DNA from: Neoroseomonas eburnea
GTDB taxonomy: Bacteria > Pseudomonadota > Alphaproteobacteria > Acetobacterales > Acetobacteraceae
Length of the DNA: 64,000 bases
Assembly (NCBI RefSeq): GCF_018129005.1
Contig: NZ_JAAEDL010000024.1
Coordinates: 26,467-90,466 of the forward strand
Direction of reading: 5' to 3'
This document shows positions 8,875-19,983 of the stretch, piece by piece. The translations under genes and the position numbers were made by a program. Within the stretch, counting starts at the first letter, position 1; every line of letters begins with the position of its first letter. The notes under the pieces were generated by a model. The model saw only the letters and a program-made list of their open reading frames with translations. It ran no database searches and was not told the DNA's origin.

Positions 8875-9620
8875 TCCGCCGCCCGCTCCGCGCCGCGCTG
8901 CTCGGCGCCGCCCTCCTCGCCCTGCCACTTTCCGTCGCGGTCACGCCCGCCCAGGCGCAGTGGACCGTCTTCGACCCGTGGAACTACGCGCAGAACATCC
9001 TCTCCGCCGCCCGCGCGCTCGACCAGATCAACAACCAGATCGCCTCGCTCCAGAACGAGGCGCAGATGCTGATCAACCAGGCCCGCAACCTCGCGAGCCT
9101 GCCCTACTCCTCGCTCATGCGGCTGCAGCAGTCCTTCGCGCGCACCCAGCAGCTGATCGCCCGCGCACAGCGCCTCGCCTACGAGGTCACCGACATCGAG
9201 CGCGCCTTCACGCAGGGCTATGGCAGCGCGGCCTCGCTCGGCTCCAGCCAGCAGATGTTCGCCAATGCGCGCGACCGCTGGCAGACCTCCGTCGCCGGCT
9301 TCCAGGACGCGCTGATGACCCAGGCGACCGTGGTCGGCAACTTGACCGGCACCCGCGCCGAGATCGAGGCGCTCATCGGCCAGAGCCAGGGTGCGACCGG
9401 CGCGCTCCAGGCGGCGCAGGCGGGCAATCAGCTCCTGGCGCTGCAGTCCCAGCAGATCGCCGACCTCACCGCGCTTCTCGCCGCGCAGGGCCGCGCCCAG
9501 GCGCTGGAGGCCGCGCGCGTGGCCAGCGGCGAGGAGCAGGCGCGCGAGCAGCTGGAGCGCTTCCTCGCCCCGGGCGCCGGCTACCAGCCGGGCTCGGCGC
9601 AGATGTTCCATGGCCGCTGA
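8871..9620 (+). CDS. trbJ: TrbJ/VirB5-like secreted conjugation protein
   Basis: A 249-residue periplasmic protein with a clear signal peptide (cleavage near TPAQAQ). Long Gln/Asn-rich amphipathic helices follow (ALDQINNQIASLQNEAQM, later ARTQQLIARAQRLAYEV), as in TrbJ/VirB5 minor pilus-tip proteins. It overlaps trbE by 4 nt. Only 44 nt separate it from trbL, so the small entry-exclusion lipoprotein gene trbK, usually found here, is absent. Confidence 0.93.
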   Translation: MIRRPLRAALLGAALLALPLSVAVTPAQAQWTVFDPWNYAQNILSAARALDQINNQIASLQNEAQMLINQARNLASLPYSSLMRLQQSFARTQQLIARAQRLAYEVTDIERAFTQGYGSAASLGSSQQMFANARDRWQTSVAGFQDALMTQATVVGNLTGTRAEIEALIGQSQGATGALQAAQAGNQLLALQSQQIADLTALLAAQGRAQALEAARVASGEEQAREQLERFLAPGAGYQPGSAQMFHGR

Positions 9621-9664
9621 GGGATGGTCGTGGCGTCGCATCTCCGCACATCCCGAGACGTGCC

Positions 9665-10933
9665 ATGAACGGCACCGGCGTCATCGACCGCTTCCTCGAC
9701 GTCTTCACCCGCTACATCGACAGCGGCTTCGGGCTGCTCGGCGGCGAGGTGGCGTTCCTCGCCGCGACGCTCATCGTCATCGACATCACCCTCGCCGCGC
9801 TGTTCTGGGCCTGGGGCGCCGACGACGACATCATCGCACGCCTGATCAAGAAGACCCTCTTCGTGGGGGTCTTCGCCTGGATCATCGGCAACTGGAACTT
9901 CCTCGCCCAGGTCATCTTCGACAGCTTCGCGGGCCTCGGCCTGGTCGCCTCGGGCTCCACCATCACGGCGCAGCAGCTGCTCCAGCCGGGGCGCGTCGCG
10001 CAGGTCGGCCTTGATGCCGGGCGGCCGCTGCTCCAGGCCGTCTCCGGGCTCATGGGCTACATCTCGTTCTTCACGAACTTCGTCCAGATCGCGATCCTGA
10101 TGTTCGCCTGGGCGGTGGTCCTGCTGTCCTTCTTCATCCTGGCGATCCAGCTCTTCGTCACGCTGATCGAATTCAAGCTGACGACGCTGGCGGGCTTCGT
10201 GCTGGTGCCCTTCGGGCTGTTCGGCAAGACCGCCTTTCTTGCCGAGCGCGTGCTCGGCAACGTCGTCTCCTCCGGCGTGAAGGTGTTGGTGCTGGCCGTC
10301 ATCGTCGGCATCGGCTCGACGCTCTTCTTGCAGTTCACCACGGGCTTCGGTGCGAACCAGCCGACGATCGACGAGGCGATGTCCATCGTGCTGGCGGCGC
10401 TGGCGCTGCTGGCGCTCGGAATCTTCGGGCCGGGCATCGCCAACGGGCTGATCTCCGGCGGGCCGCAGCTGAGTGCCGGGGCAGCCGTGGGCACGGGCCT
10501 TGCCGTCGGCGGTGCTGCGGTCGCGGGCGTCGCGGCAGCCAGGACAGGAATGGCAGCCGTGGGCGCCGCAGCATCAGCGGCCGGGGCGACCGCGCGCGGC
10601 GCCGCCTATGCGGCCGGCGCGACAGGCACGGCCTATCGGAGCGGCGGTGCCTCGGGTGTGGTGATGGCCGGAGCGTCCGCCGCCGCCAGTCCGCTGCGCA
10701 GCGCCGCAGACAGCCTCCGCGCCAGCCACGCCGCCGGCAGCGCGGCCGTGTCGGGCGGCGGGCAGCCATCGGCGCCGGAGCCGTCGGGACCAGCGGGCGG
10801 CGCTCCAGCCTGGGCCCGCCGCATGCGGCGCGGCCAGGCGCTCAGCCACGGCGTCACCACCCTCGGCCACGCCATCCGATCCGGCGATGGCGGCGGTGCG
10901 GGCTCCTCCATCCGCCTTTCGGAGGATCGCTGA
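9665..10933 (+). CDS. trbL: TrbL/VirB6-like polytopic channel protein
   Basis: A 422-residue polytopic inner-membrane protein. About six hydrophobic segments lie in the first 270 residues, including FLAATLIVIDITLAALFWAW. A long Ala/Gly/Ser-rich cytoplasmic tail follows. This matches TrbL/VirB6, the inner-membrane channel component. I use ATG 9665 because the frame upstream is antisense-like read-through of trbJ. The stop overlaps the trbF start by one base. Confidence 0.94.
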   Translation: MNGTGVIDRFLDVFTRYIDSGFGLLGGEVAFLAATLIVIDITLAALFWAWGADDDIIARLIKKTLFVGVFAWIIGNWNFLAQVIFDSFAGLGLVASGSTITAQQLLQPGRVAQVGLDAGRPLLQAVSGLMGYISFFTNFVQIAILMFAWAVVLLSFFILAIQLFVTLIEFKLTTLAGFVLVPFGLFGKTAFLAERVLGNVVSSGVKVLVLAVIVGIGSTLFLQFTTGFGANQPTIDEAMSIVLAALALLALGIFGPGIANGLISGGPQLSAGAAVGTGLAVGGAAVAGVAAARTGMAAVGAAASAAGATARGAAYAAGATGTAYRSGGASGVVMAGASAAASPLRSAADSLRASHAAGSAAVSGGGQPSAPEPSGPAGGAPAWARRMRRGQALSHGVTTLGHAIRSGDGGGAGSSIRLSEDR

Positions 10934-11612
10934 TGTTCCGCCGCCCCTCCGTCCGCTACGGCCGCACGCCGGAACCCGAGACGCCCTACCAGCGCGCCGC
11001 CCAGGCCTGGGACGAGCGCATCGGCTCCGCACGCGTCCAGGCGCGCAACTGGCGCCTCATGGCGCTCGGCGAGCTTTTCGTCATCGCTGGCCTCGCCGCC
11101 GCCCTGGTATGGCAATCCGGCCGCGGCACCATCGTGCCCTGGGTCGTGCAGGTCGACCGGCTCGGCGAGGCGCAGGCGGTCGCGCCCGCCATCGCCAACT
11201 TCCGTCCGACCGAACCGCAGATCGCCTGGCACCTCGCGCGCTTCATCGAGCAGGTGCGCGGCATCGCCGCCGACCCGATCATCGTCCGCCAGAACTGGCT
11301 CCGCGCCTATGATTTCGCGACCGATCGCGGCGCGCTCGCGCTGAACGACTTCGCGCGCGCCAGCGATCCTTTCGGGCGCGTCGGTCGCCAGCAGGTCGCC
11401 GTCGAGGTCTCCAGCGTGATCCGCGCCTCCGACGACAGTTTTCGGGTCGCCTGGATCGAACGCACCTACGAGAACGGTCAGCTCGCCCGCACCGAGCGCT
11501 GGACCGCGATCCTGACCATCGTCGTCCAGCCGGCGCGCGACGCCGAGCGGCTGCGCAAGAACCCACTCGGCATCTTCGTCCACGCCATCAACTGGTCGCG
11601 GGAGCTCGGGCA

Positions 11613-11616
<4 letters not shown>
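10933..11616 (+). CDS. trbF: TrbF/VirB8-like assembly protein
   Basis: A 227-residue bitopic protein. A short cytoplasmic N-terminus (TPYQRAAQAWDERIGSARVQ) is followed by one membrane helix at about residues 37-55, then a periplasmic VirB8-like domain with the conserved SVIRASDDSFRVAWIERTY block. It nucleates core-complex assembly between the inner-membrane platform and TrbG/TrbI. It overlaps trbL by one base and trbG by four. Confidence 0.95.
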
Positions 11617-12565
<949 letters not shown>

Positions 12566-12569
<4 letters not shown>

Positions 12570-13726
12570 GTGGCGCGGCGCCGGAACGGGGCGGGAGCGA
12601 GCGCGACATCGCCGCTGCGCTGCGCCTGCGCCCCGATCCGCCGCGCGTGGTGCGGCTTTCCCGGCGGGTGCTGATCGGGCTTGGCGTCGCGGCCGGGCTT
12701 GGCATCGGCGCGGCACTGATCGTCGCCCTCCAGGGCCGCAGCGGCGGTGAGGGGCCGCGCGAGCTCTACAGCACCGACCGGAACCCGCAGGCCGACGGCC
12801 TCGCCACTCTGCCGCGCGACTACGCTGGTATCCCGCAATTGGGGCCGCCGCTGCCTGGTGATCTCGGGCGTCCGATCGTGCGGGCGCAGGAGCGCGGGCA
12901 GCCGGTCGTGCCGCCGGCCACGCCCACGAGCGCTGATCCGGCCGAACAGCGACGCCTTCAGGAGATCGAGGCGGCGCGCACCAGCCGCCTCTTCGTGCAG
13001 GTGGAAGCACGCAGCGAGCCGCGCGGTGCTGCGCCCGCCGCGCCGCAAGCAGCAGACCTCGGCGCCATACCCGTGGGGTCCGACGTTACCGACCGAAGGC
13101 TTGCCTTCCTGGGCGGCCCGGCGGACCGCCGCACGACATCGCAGGATCGGCTCCAGGCGCCGGCCAGCCCCTTCGTCATCCAGGCTGGCAGCGTCATCCC
13201 CGCGGCGCTGCTCACCGGCCTCCGCTCCGACCTGCCGGGCCAGATCACCGCCCAGGTGACGGCGAACGTCTTCGACAGCCCGACCGGGCGGCACCTGCTC
13301 ATCCCGCAGGGCGCGCGCCTGATCGGCGCCTACGACAGCCGCATGAGCTTCGGGCAGCGCCGCATCCTGCTCGTCTGGAACCGGCTCATCCTGCCCAACG
13401 GCCGCTCCATCGTGCTGGAGCGCATGCCGGGCGCGGATGAGGCAGGCTACGCGGGGCTCGAGGATGCCGTGGAGTACCACTGGGGGCGGCTCTTCCTCGC
13501 TGCGGGCCTGGCGACCCTGCTGAACCTCGGCCTGGAACTCGGCCGCGACGACGAAAGCGACATCGCCCGCGCCATCCGTGAGAGCGGCCAGGACACCGTC
13601 GGCCGCGCCGGCGAGGAGATCGTCCGCCGGCAGCTTTCCGTCCCGCCGACGCTGACCGTGCGCCCTGGCTTTCCGGTGCGCGTCATCGTCCACCGCGACC
13701 TCGTGCTCGAGCCCTATGGAGGCTGA
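12566..13726 (+). CDS. trbI: TrbI/VirB10-like core-complex protein
   Basis: A 386-residue VirB10/TrbI protein. It has one membrane helix at about residues 33-52, a Pro/Gln-rich periplasmic linker, and a C-terminal beta-barrel domain with the family blocks FVIQAGSVIPAALLTGLRSD and HLLIPQGARLIGAYDSRMSF, ending RPGFPVRVIVHRDLVL. It spans both membranes and gates the channel. It overlaps trbG by 4 nt. Confidence 0.96.
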
Positions 13727-13729
13727 CCC

Positions 13730-14002
13730 ATGCCGAAGCTGAAGCTCGGCCCGATCCTCGACGACCGTCCGGTGAAGCTCACCGTCGAGTTGCCGGCGGA
13801 GCTGCACCGCGACCTGGTCGCCTACGCGGATGCGCTCTCGCGTGAGACAGGGCAGCAGGTCGAGCCCACGAAGCTGGTCGCGCCCATGCTGGCGCGGTTC
13901 CTCGCGAGCGACCGGGGGTTCCGCTCAGCGCGACGGTCCGCGCGCCCCACGCTAGCGCGGCAGCGTCAGTCTGCACCGCTACCGCGCGAAGACGGATCCT
14001 GA
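13730..14002 (+). CDS. DUF2274 protein at the end of the trb operon
   Basis: A 90-residue basic protein, 3 nt after trbI, matching the DUF2274 type that regularly ends alphaproteobacterial trb operons (KLKLGPILDDRPVKLTVELP, then AELHRDLVAYADAL). The first half resembles a ribbon-helix-helix fold; the last 25 residues are Arg-rich and look unstructured. Its function is unknown. The last 37 nt overlap the 3' end of the convergent LysR gene. Confidence 0.85.
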   Translation: MPKLKLGPILDDRPVKLTVELPAELHRDLVAYADALSRETGQQVEPTKLVAPMLARFLASDRGFRSARRSARPTLARQRQSAPLPREDGS

Positions 14003-14928
14003 GTCGCGCGGAGCAACGCAAGGAACCGACGTAGCGCCGGATTATCACGCCGAGGGTCCCAATACGCGGACGCCTCCACCATGGTAGGCCCATTCTCGTC
14101 GCCGACCGGCCGAAAGACGACACCCGGGTAGGACGCACCCGAGGCGGATTCCGCCAGCACCGCGACGCCGAGGTCGGCGCCAACGAGGTTGAACATCGCC
14201 TCGCGGCCGACATCGTGCGCTGTGAAACGCGCCGCATGACCGGCCGGCAGCAACGCCTCGACCTTCGCTCGTGCCTCTGGCCCGGAGCCGCGTGGCGTAA
14301 CGATAAAGGTCTCACCGGCGAGGCTTTGCCATGGGACAAGCGTTCGATCAGAAAGGTGATGCTGCTCGGGCAGGGCGACCATCCCGGACTCATGCCAAAG
14401 AGCCAAACGCTCGAGCCCCGGTTCCTCGTTCGGGCCCAGCAATAGGGCGAGGTCAACATCTCCGCGACGGACCGCGGTCAGGAGGTCGTGCCTCCCTCCC
14501 TCCCGAAGCCACACCTCGATCCTTCGACGCTGCCGGACAAATCGGATCAGTGCGTCCCGGAAGCGGCCAGTTGAGGCCGAAAAGTAGGTGCCGATCACCA
14601 GCCGACCGGTCGCTGCCGATCCGGCGTCCCGCGCGCGGCTCGCCGCGTCCTGTACCTCGTCGAGCAGCCGCGTCGCGTCCGCGAGGAACCTTTCGCCTGC
14701 CTCTGTCAGCTTCATGCCCGATGATCGCCGCTCGAACAGGGACACGCCGAGCCCATCCTCCAGCGCACGAAGCCGCCGGCTGACCGCCGATGCCGTCAGA
14801 CCCGCGCCGCGCGCCGCCACTCGGATGCTTCGGCTTCGAGCTACCGCGATCGCCAGCGTCAGTCCACGCAGGTCGATCGCCCCCAGGAGGCCGGCGTTCG
14901 CTCCCCACCATTTAGGCTGTCGCGGCAC
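13966..14928 (-). CDS. LysR-family transcriptional regulator, convergent with the trb operon
   Basis: About 320 residues. The N-terminal winged helix reads FRAME-consistent family sense (SIRVAARGAGLTASAVSRRL, then RALEDGLGVSLFERR) and is followed by a substrate-binding domain with GRLVIGTYFSASTGRF. A longer frame opens at a TTG at 15114, but its first 60 residues are low in complexity. I prefer GTG 14928, which has a GGAGG site 9 nt upstream. It may control the conjugation genes, as in some integrative elements, but the target is unknown. Its 3' end overlaps DUF2274 by 37 nt. Confidence 0.82.
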   Translation of the reverse strand: MPRQPKWWGANAGLLGAIDLRGLTLAIAVARSRSIRVAARGAGLTASAVSRRLRALEDGLGVSLFERRSSGMKLTEAGERFLADATRLLDEVQDAASRARDAGSAATGRLVIGTYFSASTGRFRDALIRFVRQRRRIEVWLREGGRHDLLTAVRRGDVDLALLLGPNEEPGLERLALWHESGMVALPEQHHLSDRTLVPWQSLAGETFIVTPRGSGPEARAKVEALLPAGHAARFTAHDVGREAMFNLVGADLGVAVLAESASGASYPGVVFRPVGDENGPTMVEASAYWDPRRDNPALRRFLALLRATQDPSSRGSGAD

Positions 14929-15055
14929 CCAGGCCAGCCTCCATTGCCGGCCGACCCCGATCCCGGTCGAGCGCGGGCCATGGAGCGCGATGCCCTCATT
15001 CGGTCGCGCAGGACCGGCCGCAGAGATCGCTGAGATAGTATGTGCAGCGGCTGCC

Positions 15056-15290
15056 TCAACCACCGGCCTCGGCAGCGCCCATGCAGAGGGGCATGACCGG
15101 TCGCTGCCAGCCAATGGCGATCTTCTTCAGCGTCACCTCTCCGTGTCCCGGCCCAACCGTGAACCGGATTGTCTCCGCCCACGGCGATCAAAGAAACGGG
15201 AGGCAGGTCCGCCAGCTTCCACTGGCGTTGCTCGTATCTCGCGCCTTCGAGTGGGGTACCGCCGATCGTGGGACATGGAGAGAAAGACGC
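15056..15290 (-). pseudogene. Possible decayed gene remnant upstream of the LysR gene
   Basis: The 363 nt between the LysR start and cueR contain no intact gene. On the minus strand, one frame gives a coding-looking stretch (EQRQWKLADLPPVSLIAVGG). A second frame continues with sensible codon use (TVGPGHGEVTLKKIAIGW, then MPLCMGAAEAGG) to a TGA at 15058-15056. Joining them needs a frameshift near 15170. I do not recognise the product. It could equally be noncoding sequence, so the confidence is low. Confidence 0.25.
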
Positions 15291-15291
15291 C

Positions 15292-15767
15292 CTACCGAGG
15301 CGGAGCCCGAGTGATGCTCGCGTGTCGCAGTCTCTCGGCGGGGTGCGCGCCTCCGTCGTTTCGCATCGGCGCCAAGGTCCGTGCCCCGGAGATACCCTTG
15401 AGGATCGGGCAATCCGGCCGGTGGTCGCCATGGCAGGACGCAGCAAGCTCCCGAAGCGTATCGCCCATCGCCTGCAGCGCCTTCAGCTTCTCGTCGATGG
15501 CGGCGACATGCGCCAGCGCGAGGCGCTTCACCTCCGCGCTCGCGCGCGCCCGGTCGCGCCAGAGGCCGAGCAGTTCCTCGATCTCCGCGAGCGGGAAGCC
15601 GAGGTCGCGCGCGTTGCGGATGAAGCGCAGCGCGTGCACGTCCTCGGGCCGGTAGACGCGGTAGCCGCTCTCGGTCCGCGTGGCCGCCGGCAGCAGGCCG
15701 ATCGCCTCGTAGTGGCGGATCATCTTCACCGAGACGCCCGACACCTTCGCCGCATCACCGATATTCA

Positions 15768-15768
<1 letters not shown>
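15292..15768 (-). CDS. cueR: Cu(I)-responsive MerR-family regulator CueR
   Basis: A 158-residue MerR-family activator. The N-terminal winged helix (MNIGDAAKVSGVSVKMIRHY) is followed by a long dimerisation helix and a C-terminal metal loop with C112 and C120 (CHGDHRPDCPIL). E. coli CueR uses the same two positions to bind Cu(I). The ATG at 15768 shares one base with the copA stop; a GTG one codon earlier is also possible. It is the last gene of a copZ-copA-cueR operon, so it is autoregulated through the CueR-type operator before the copZ-like gene. Confidence 0.92.
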
Positions 15769-18308
<2,540 letters not shown>

Positions 18309-18324
18309 GCCTTGTGCTCCGGCG

Positions 18325-18525
18325 TCAGGCGCTTGGCGTGTTGCGGTAGCCGGCCGCCGTGATTGCGGCCGACAGACTCATTGCGTTCGCGTTGCTGATC
18401 ACGCCGATGCTGTGCGTCGCGAGGTCCGCCTGAACCTGCGCGACCGGATCGACCGAGCGCACCGCCTCGGTCACGGTCTTGACGCAATGACCGCAGGTCA
18501 TGTCGGGGATTTCGAAGCGGGTCAT
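18325..18525 (-). CDS. CopZ-like heavy-metal-associated chaperone
   Basis: A 66-residue single HMA domain ([18 protein letters not shown]) with the metal-binding cysteines C11 and C14. It would carry Cu(I) to the CopA metal-binding domains. The start is ATG 18525, with GGAGA 5 nt upstream; the open frame extending further back has no domain sense. It is the first gene of the copper operon and follows a CueR-type promoter. Confidence 0.9.
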   Translation of the reverse strand: MTRFEIPDMTCGHCVKTVTEAVRSVDPVAQVQADLATHSIGVISNANAMSLSAAITAAGYRNTPSA

Positions 18526-18568
18526 GCTTGTCTCCTGTTCGAGTATTGCGGGAGACACGTCGATCGCG

Positions 18569-18590
18569 CTTCCCACATTGGGAAGGTCAA
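18569..18590 (-). promoter_or_regulatory. CueR-type operator/promoter of copZ-copA-cueR
   Basis: On the minus strand a -35-like TTGACC (18590-18585) runs into the dyad CTTCCCAATGTGGGAAG (18585-18569), whose 6-bp arms are perfect. This is the arrangement of CueR-controlled promoters, where the regulator binds the dyad in an overlong -35/-10 spacer. A -10 element 19-20 bp on is weak (GATCGA). It lies about 45 bp before the copZ-like start codon. Confidence 0.75.
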
Positions 18591-18670
18591 GCGAAATCTC
18601 AACCTCCATGTCGGTGAGTCTGGTCGGGGGCAGGTCAACGCCACGCGTCTTGCCAGCTTGGCCAGGCAGC

Positions 18671-18696
18671 CTTGTCGCCGGTCACGCAGCGACAAG
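18671..18696. repeat. Inverted repeat CTTGTCGC-N10-GCGACAAG
   Basis: A perfect 8-bp inverted repeat lies in the copZ/efflux-operon divergent region, 10 bp before the TTTGTC-type element at 18706. Its arms contain TTGTC, the same core as that element, so it may be an additional regulator site. It lacks a T-tract, so I do not call it a terminator. Confidence 0.5.
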
Positions 18697-18705
18697 CCGA
18701 CTGCT

Positions 18706-18720
18706 GCAATGTTTTGTCAT
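18706..18720 (+). promoter_or_regulatory. Candidate copper box upstream of the RND efflux operon
   Basis: The sequence GCAATGTTTTGTCAT lies 73-87 bp before the GTG of the outer-membrane factor gene. It matches elements before the DUF305 gene, the multicopper oxidase gene and the gene at 41020-41439 in the core AT-N2-TTTGTC. TTGTCAT is also the half-site of the E. coli CusR box. Binding by the response regulator encoded at 25237 is an inference. Confidence 0.5.
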
Positions 18721-18792
18721 GAACGGGAAAAGACCCGTTCGCGTGCGGCGGGCATACGCGGTTCTCCGAGGGGCGCGCGGAAAGGGGATTCG

Positions 18793-19983
18793 GTGCTGAT
18801 CCGTTTGGTATTGACCGTCATCCTGACGGGCGGCGCCGTCGCGGCGCAGGCCAACCCGCTGCGCGACGCCTTCGAGGCGGCCGCCGGCCTCAGTCCCGAA
18901 TTGCGCACCCTCGAGGTGCAGCGCGGGGCCATCGACGCACGCCTTCGCGGCGCAAACGCCCTCACACCGGGCGCGCCCAGCGTCGGGCTCGGCTACACGA
19001 CCGATCGCTTCACCCAGAACCGCGGCTTTCGTGAAGCCGAAGTGGAGGTCGGTGTGCCGGTCTGGCTGCCGGGACAGTCGCGCGCCCAGCGAGGCCTCGC
19101 CGATGCCGAAGGCACGCGGCTCGCGGCGCAGATCGCGGCGCGACGCCTCCTCATCGCGGGGGAGGTGCGTGACGCGTATTGGGCGTGGGCCGTCGCGGAC
19201 GCGGCCCTCGCGGCAGCGCGTGCGCGCGCATCGAGCACCGCAGCCCTCACGCGCGACGTTGCGCGCCAAGCGCGCGCCGGCCAGGTGTCGCGCGCGGAAG
19301 AACTTCTCGCCACAGCGGATGCTAGGGAGAGCGAGGGCGCGTTGCGGGAGGCGGAAGCCGCGGTGCGGGAAGCGCAGCTCGCGTTTCGCGCCTTGACCGG
19401 ACGGAACGCCGCCCCTGGCTGGCAGGAAGTCCTGCGCGACGGTACCGCGCCCGCCGAGCATCCCCGGATCGTCGCAGCCAGGCTCGGCCTTGATGTGGCC
19501 CGCGCGGGCATTCGCATCGCCGAGGTGGAGGACCGCGAAAGCCCGGAGATCGCCGCCTTCATGCGCCAGGAACGCGACGATCGCGACTCCGGCTGGGACA
19601 CCCGCTTCGGCGTGCGTGTCCGGATTCCGCTGGCGCATCCGCCGCGCAACGCGGAGCGGCGCGCGACCGCGCAGGGCGAACTGACGACCGCGACGGCCGA
19701 AGCCGGGTCGGCCGAACGGCTCGTCGCCGCCGAACGCGACCGCGCACGCGCCGCGCTCGCGGATGCCCGAGCCGCTTCCCGCCTCGCCGACCAGCGGCAT
19801 GCCGCGCTGGCCGAGGCTGCGTCGCTTGGAGAGCGCGCCTTTCGCGAAGGTCAGGCAACGCTCGCAGAAACGCTGCGCGTACGGACCATCGTGACGGCGG
19901 CGGATGCCGACCGCCGGCGGGCGCAAGTGGCGCTGCGCCAGGCCATTTCCCGCTACAACCAAGCGATCGGGGTCGAACCGTGA
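18793..19983 (+). CDS. TolC/CusC-type outer-membrane factor
   Basis: A 396-residue outer-membrane efflux protein. It has a signal peptide (VLTVILTGGAVAAQA) and then two OEP repeats rich in Ala/Arg coiled-coil helices (about residues 110-210 and 300-390). It would form the exit duct of the tripartite efflux pump encoded by the next two genes. I chose GTG 18793 because it gives a normal signal peptide with a purine-rich site just upstream; ATG codons further back lie in a region without domain sense. Its stop overlaps the adaptor start by 4 nt (GTGA). Confidence 0.85.
   Translation: MLIRLVLTVILTGGAVAAQANPLRDAFEAAAGLSPELRTLEVQRGAIDARLRGANALTPGAPSVGLGYTTDRFTQNRGFREAEVEVGVPVWLPGQSRAQRGLADAEGTRLAAQIAARRLLIAGEVRDAYWAWAVADAALAAARARASSTAALTRDVARQARAGQVSRAEELLATADARESEGALREAEAAVREAQLAFRALTGRNAAPGWQEVLRDGTAPAEHPRIVAARLGLDVARAGIRIAEVEDRESPEIAAFMRQERDDRDSGWDTRFGVRVRIPLAHPPRNAERRATAQGELTTATAEAGSAERLVAAERDRARAALADARAASRLADQRHAALAEAASLGERAFREGQATLAETLRVRTIVTAADADRRRAQVALRQAISRYNQAIGVEP

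Noticed and set aside
5806..8928. A 1040-codon minus-strand frame opposite trbC-trbE
   Set aside because: Very long, but antisense to intact trb genes and of shadow composition.
9621..9664. trbK
   Set aside because: Only 44 nt lie between trbJ and trbL, too short for the entry-exclusion lipoprotein gene.
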